NCBI GenBank assembly: GCA_030737835.1
Contig: CM060855.1
Location: 13,728,114 to 13,792,113, forward strand
Direction: 5' to 3'
Length of the DNA stretch: 64,000 nt
DNA from: Acorus gramineus
Lineage: Eukaryota > Streptophyta > Magnoliopsida > Acorales > Acoraceae
Position numbers and translations under genes: made by a program. Below, in pieces: positions 59,901-64,000 of this stretch (position 1 is the stretch's first letter; each line of letters begins with the position of its first letter). The notes beneath the pieces are model-generated. The model saw nothing but the letters and a program-made list of their open reading frames with translations. It did not search any database and was not told where the DNA came from.

Positions 59901-60551
59901 TTTATCCGCATGTGGAGAGCGATGCTCGAATGCCACCATGCGCAGTACATAACCATCTCCTTAGCCTACCATGTGAGAACCTCCGCAGCTGTGCCTCACG
60001 GTGAAACATACAGACAGGTGTTAATGAATCTCCAGCACGAGATTGATTGCTTCTCTTACAGCATTGCTCACTGGGTCGACGCCCATAAATCATATGTAGA
60101 AGCTCTCAATGGTTGGCTTCAGAACTGCATTTTGCAACCCCAACAACCCGCTAAGGGCTCCAAGTGGAGGAGGAGGATGACCTTCCCACCTAGTCGGGCT
60201 GTTGCACCTCCAATGTTTGTTCTCTGCCAGGATTGGCTGGCCGGAATTAAAGCGCTTGAACATGAAGAGCTTATCAATGAAATCAAGAGCTTTCAATCAG
60301 AGCTGCGAAGATTGATTGAACTACAGGCAGAAGAAACACAAATGAAACAGAGTGACAAGGAAACTGCGAGTGGGGGTGATGATAAGGACGATGGGAGGGG
60401 ATCGAGCTTGAGCGACTTGCAAGCGAGTCTGACGAGGCTGTTTGACAGGTTAAAGAAGTTTGCGGAGGCATCGCTGAAGATGTATGAAGACATAAGACAG
60501 GGAAGCGAGGCTGCGCGTGTTGCATATGCAAACTGTAAAGTGAGATTGTGA
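53946..60551 (+). CDS. DUF630/DUF632 protein, NRG2-like
   Basis: Four coding exons: 53946-54912, 54998-55072, 55487-55701 and 59676-60551, in frame, giving 710 residues. The start M-G-S-A-S-S-K fits N-myristoylation but lacks the palmitoylatable Cys seen in M-G-C members. DUF630 (residues 1-60) reads L-C-K-E-R-R-R-L-T-K-Q-A-I-D-S-R-Y-A-L-A. A Pro-rich stretch (P-P-P-P-P-P-L-P) follows. DUF632 (about 300-660) includes V-I-T-W-N-R-S, Y-A-W-E-R-K-L-Y-D-E-V-K and D-K-T-R-A-V-V-K-D-L-H, with long helices and a coiled coil near the end. Arabidopsis NRG2 of this family acts in nitrate signalling; other members have different roles, so function here is not assigned. An earlier in-frame ATG at 53928 lies before the acceptor and is unlikely. 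Intron 3 (4.0 kb) hosts a LINE piece and two SINEs. Confidence 0.93.
55105..55342. mobile_element. Miniature inverted-repeat element, family C, in DUF630/632 intron 2
   Basis: The left end GGCCCTTTTGGAACTAATTT and the reverse complement of the right end, GGCTCCATTTAGAACCAATT, match at most positions. The 238-base body is non-coding. The flanks TTT and TTA fit the 3-base duplication of PIF/Harbinger (Tourist-like) elements. A truncated relative lies in the annexin intron at 44860-44970. Confidence 0.6.
56424..56960 (-). mobile_element. LINE 3' fragment in DUF630/632 intron 3
   Basis: On the - strand one frame reads F-I-P-A-I-V-W-A-L-L-L-T-Q-K and then M-E-Y-F-K-N-A-W-E-M-V-V-H-L-I-K-D-W-G. 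This matches the last part of plant LINE ORF2 (IPAAIVWAIWKERNxRxF, LIKEWG). The tail runs to AATAAATAAAAAAAGG at the low-coordinate end. It is antisense to the host gene and 5'-truncated. The W-K-E-R-N block is altered to L-L-L-T-Q-K, a sign of decay. Confidence 0.65.
57682..57865 (+). mobile_element. tRNA-derived SINE with 10-base target-site duplication
   Basis: TAGCTCAATGG at 57707-57717 is a near-perfect pol III A box and GGATTCAAAC at 57746-57755 a decayed B box, at the right spacing. The 164-base body (57692-57855) is flanked by AATTTCCTAT at 57682-57691 and 57856-57865, a perfect 10-base direct repeat. The tail lacks an obvious A- or T-run, unusual for a SINE. It lies in intron 3 of the DUF630/632 gene, sense orientation. 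Confidence 0.6.
57887..58025 (-). mobile_element. Second tRNA-derived SINE, reverse orientation
   Basis: On the - strand, TTGATTAAGTCGGCAAGCAC gives an A-box-like word and GGGATCAAATCCTCGG a B-box-like word. AAGTACCATTCTTT and a 16-base A-run (T-run on + at 57887-57902) follow as the tail. The phrase GAGGTAGGAGGTGCTT is doubled inside (about 57952-57986). This text is familiar from SINEs in several plant genomes. Target-site duplication not identified. Confidence 0.55.
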
Positions 60552-61640
60552 TAGTGTATTAGTGGATGGCGCGATGTGGGTTCTCCCTAGGGTGGTTGTA
60601 AAGTGATAGTTTGACACAAGTAAGAACTCAGACAATACTGGTGGTGTTGTTGACTCCATGTTTAATGGTTTAACTTCACATCCAGTATTTTTTTCCCACC
60701 GACTGTTATTATTTGGTGGAAAATGCTACATCTCAGTCACTTTTGCGGTTCGAACACATTTCAAGAAATTTTAAGTAAATATTTGTTTGATAAAATATAT
60801 ACTTTCATACTTAACTTAGAATGAATTGAATGCACATATTCTTATATAATTTTTAGCAAGTATATATATATTCTATTATACTCCAATAGAGATTTCTTAT
60901 ATTGAGAACTGTGATTGCAAAAATGATAGAATGTACTGATGAACTCAATAATATAAGGCAACCCACAATATTGTTGATGATCCAACCTGTGTCTTCTGAA
61001 TTTCCTCTAAAAAACCTTTTTCCATAATTCCCACGCCATGAAGCATCGTGGTGCATATGTGCAATTGATGCCATTTAATATGAACTGGATTATCAGAACG
61101 AAACATTTATTCCTTTATGAGGGTTCGAGTCTTAACACTTACTTACCTACCTGAATTTTTTTATAGCGATTATTCAAAAGAATTTTTTTTATGAAACATG
61201 GGGTTCCTCTGATATCAAATAAAAAAAGTACCAAAAATTTTTGTTTATAAAATTTTGAATTTACTATAAATTTCTAATCAACTCACAAGGGAAACAATCA
61301 TCCTAAGCTATGTTAAAAAGTCATTATTGTGGTATTATTGTTTTTCTATTTTTCTTTTTGATATTTTAGATTTTCTATAAATAGAGTAATACATGTTTTG
61401 AGAAAAAAAAATTCCATATATAAACATTACACTTTGATTCGGGCACGTTACATTTAATGACCGGGAGTAAACCATTTGAAAAATATGATTTCGTATAATA
61501 AAATAATTTAATAAAAAATAATTTTCAGGAAGCTCTATATTTTCTTCAAATGCATATTCATGTTTTAAAAGCTCAAACAATTTTTTTAATTAAATATTTT
61601 TTTAAACCGTTTTCGTCCATTTCAGTCCCTATAACATTTC
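60552..61640. other. 3' flank of the DUF630/632 gene and spacer
   Basis: The first 150 bases are probably 3' UTR. At 60721-60863 lies a possible reversed copy of miniature family A (GGAAAATGCTACATCTCAG). GGGTTCGAGTCTTAAC at 61124-61139 resembles a pol III B box but has no partner. The remainder is AT-rich and empty. Confidence 0.4.
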
Positions 61641-61919
61641 AAACAAGGGCCCATATTCTAGTAGCTTCTGAGCAAATATAGTTACCCAGCTCACGATTTC
61701 ACCAGATCAGACTCCAATTTCGATCAGACGGCCCACATTGCAAATCCCTATTTTTGCCCTAGCCGATGATGCGATCCACACCACGCCGCGAGGCCTCGAA
61801 TAGCAAGGCCTCACCCGATACGCGCCAAATGACGAAACCACCCCCCCACATCGGGACGAAAGCGGGGGCAATTTCGTCAACCGTTCCGACTATAAATAAA
61901 CCCTGTGAAAGCTTAGGGT

Positions 61920-61925
<6 letters not shown>
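61641..61925 (+). promoter_or_regulatory. Promoter of the eEF1A gene
   Basis: GGGCCCAT at 61647-61654 and GGCCCA near 61729 are site II-type (TGGGCY) elements typical of plant translation genes. A TATA box TATAAATAAA lies at 61891-61900. TTAGGGTTTT at 61913-61922 is a telo-box (AAACCCTA) in reverse, near the expected transcription start. This combination is well known for plant eEF1A and ribosomal protein promoters. Factor binding is inferred. Confidence 0.65.

Positions 61926-64000
<2,075 letters not shown>

Noticed and set aside
61110-61190. GGGTTCGAGTC as a SINE or tRNA B box
   Set aside because: No A box at the right distance and no cloverleaf or flanking repeat.

Overview
The window is nuclear DNA from a flowering plant. 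Genes are split by AT-rich introns with GT-AG borders (one looks GC-AG). Leaders carry GA-rich microsatellites. Intergenic and intronic DNA is full of small inverted-repeat elements, LINE tails, tRNA-derived SINEs and one Gypsy-type LTR. The gene families (SEN1-like helicase with a DLN motif, DUF630/632 protein, neprosin-domain protein, type I inositol 5-phosphatase, plant annexin) are typical of angiosperms. I could not fix the species or order; a short plastid matK piece does not settle it.

Layout, left to right. (1) 1-2.9 kb: unassigned; a possible last exon of a + strand gene and an unexplained coding-like stretch on the - strand. (2) 3.7-9.1 kb, +: SRP receptor beta subunit, six coding exons. 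(3) 9.1-10.9 kb: broken MULE transposase and a LINE-like tail. (4) 10.9-15.0 kb, +: type I inositol polyphosphate 5-phosphatase, ten coding exons, with a plastid matK fragment in intron 3. (5) 17.0-23.0 kb, -: Sec14-type lipid-transfer protein. (6) 24.6-36.5 kb, -: SEN1/UPF1-type helicase of about 1348 residues with TE-laden introns. (7) 36.5-40.3 kb: gene-poor, with tandem repeats. (8) 40.5-42.8 kb, +: neprosin-domain protein lacking one expected catalytic Glu. (9) 44.2-45.9 kb, +: annexin with eroded calcium sites. (10) 45.9-53.1 kb: gene-poor block of transposon relics. (11) 53.2-60.6 kb, +: DUF630/DUF632 (NRG2-like) protein. (12) 61.6-64.0 kb, +: promoter, leader, leader intron and first codons of eEF1A, cut by the window end.

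The genes do not form a pathway or cluster. They are ordinary neighbours in a plant chromosome: secretory targeting, phosphoinositide signalling and lipid transfer, RNA helicase, secreted peptidase-like protein, annexin, signalling scaffold and translation factor. I found no CRISPR array, operon, biosynthetic cluster or convincing new multi-gene system. The best leads are the matK insertion that roughly tripled an intron, an inferred GC-AG intron beside it, the predicted pseudo-peptidase, the divergent annexin, a duplicated core promoter, several transposons with readable target-site duplications, and a cloverleaf-forming tRNA-like sequence in the eEF1A leader intron.

All exon borders were read by eye from splice signals, frame continuity and remembered family sequences; no alignment or transcript data were available.
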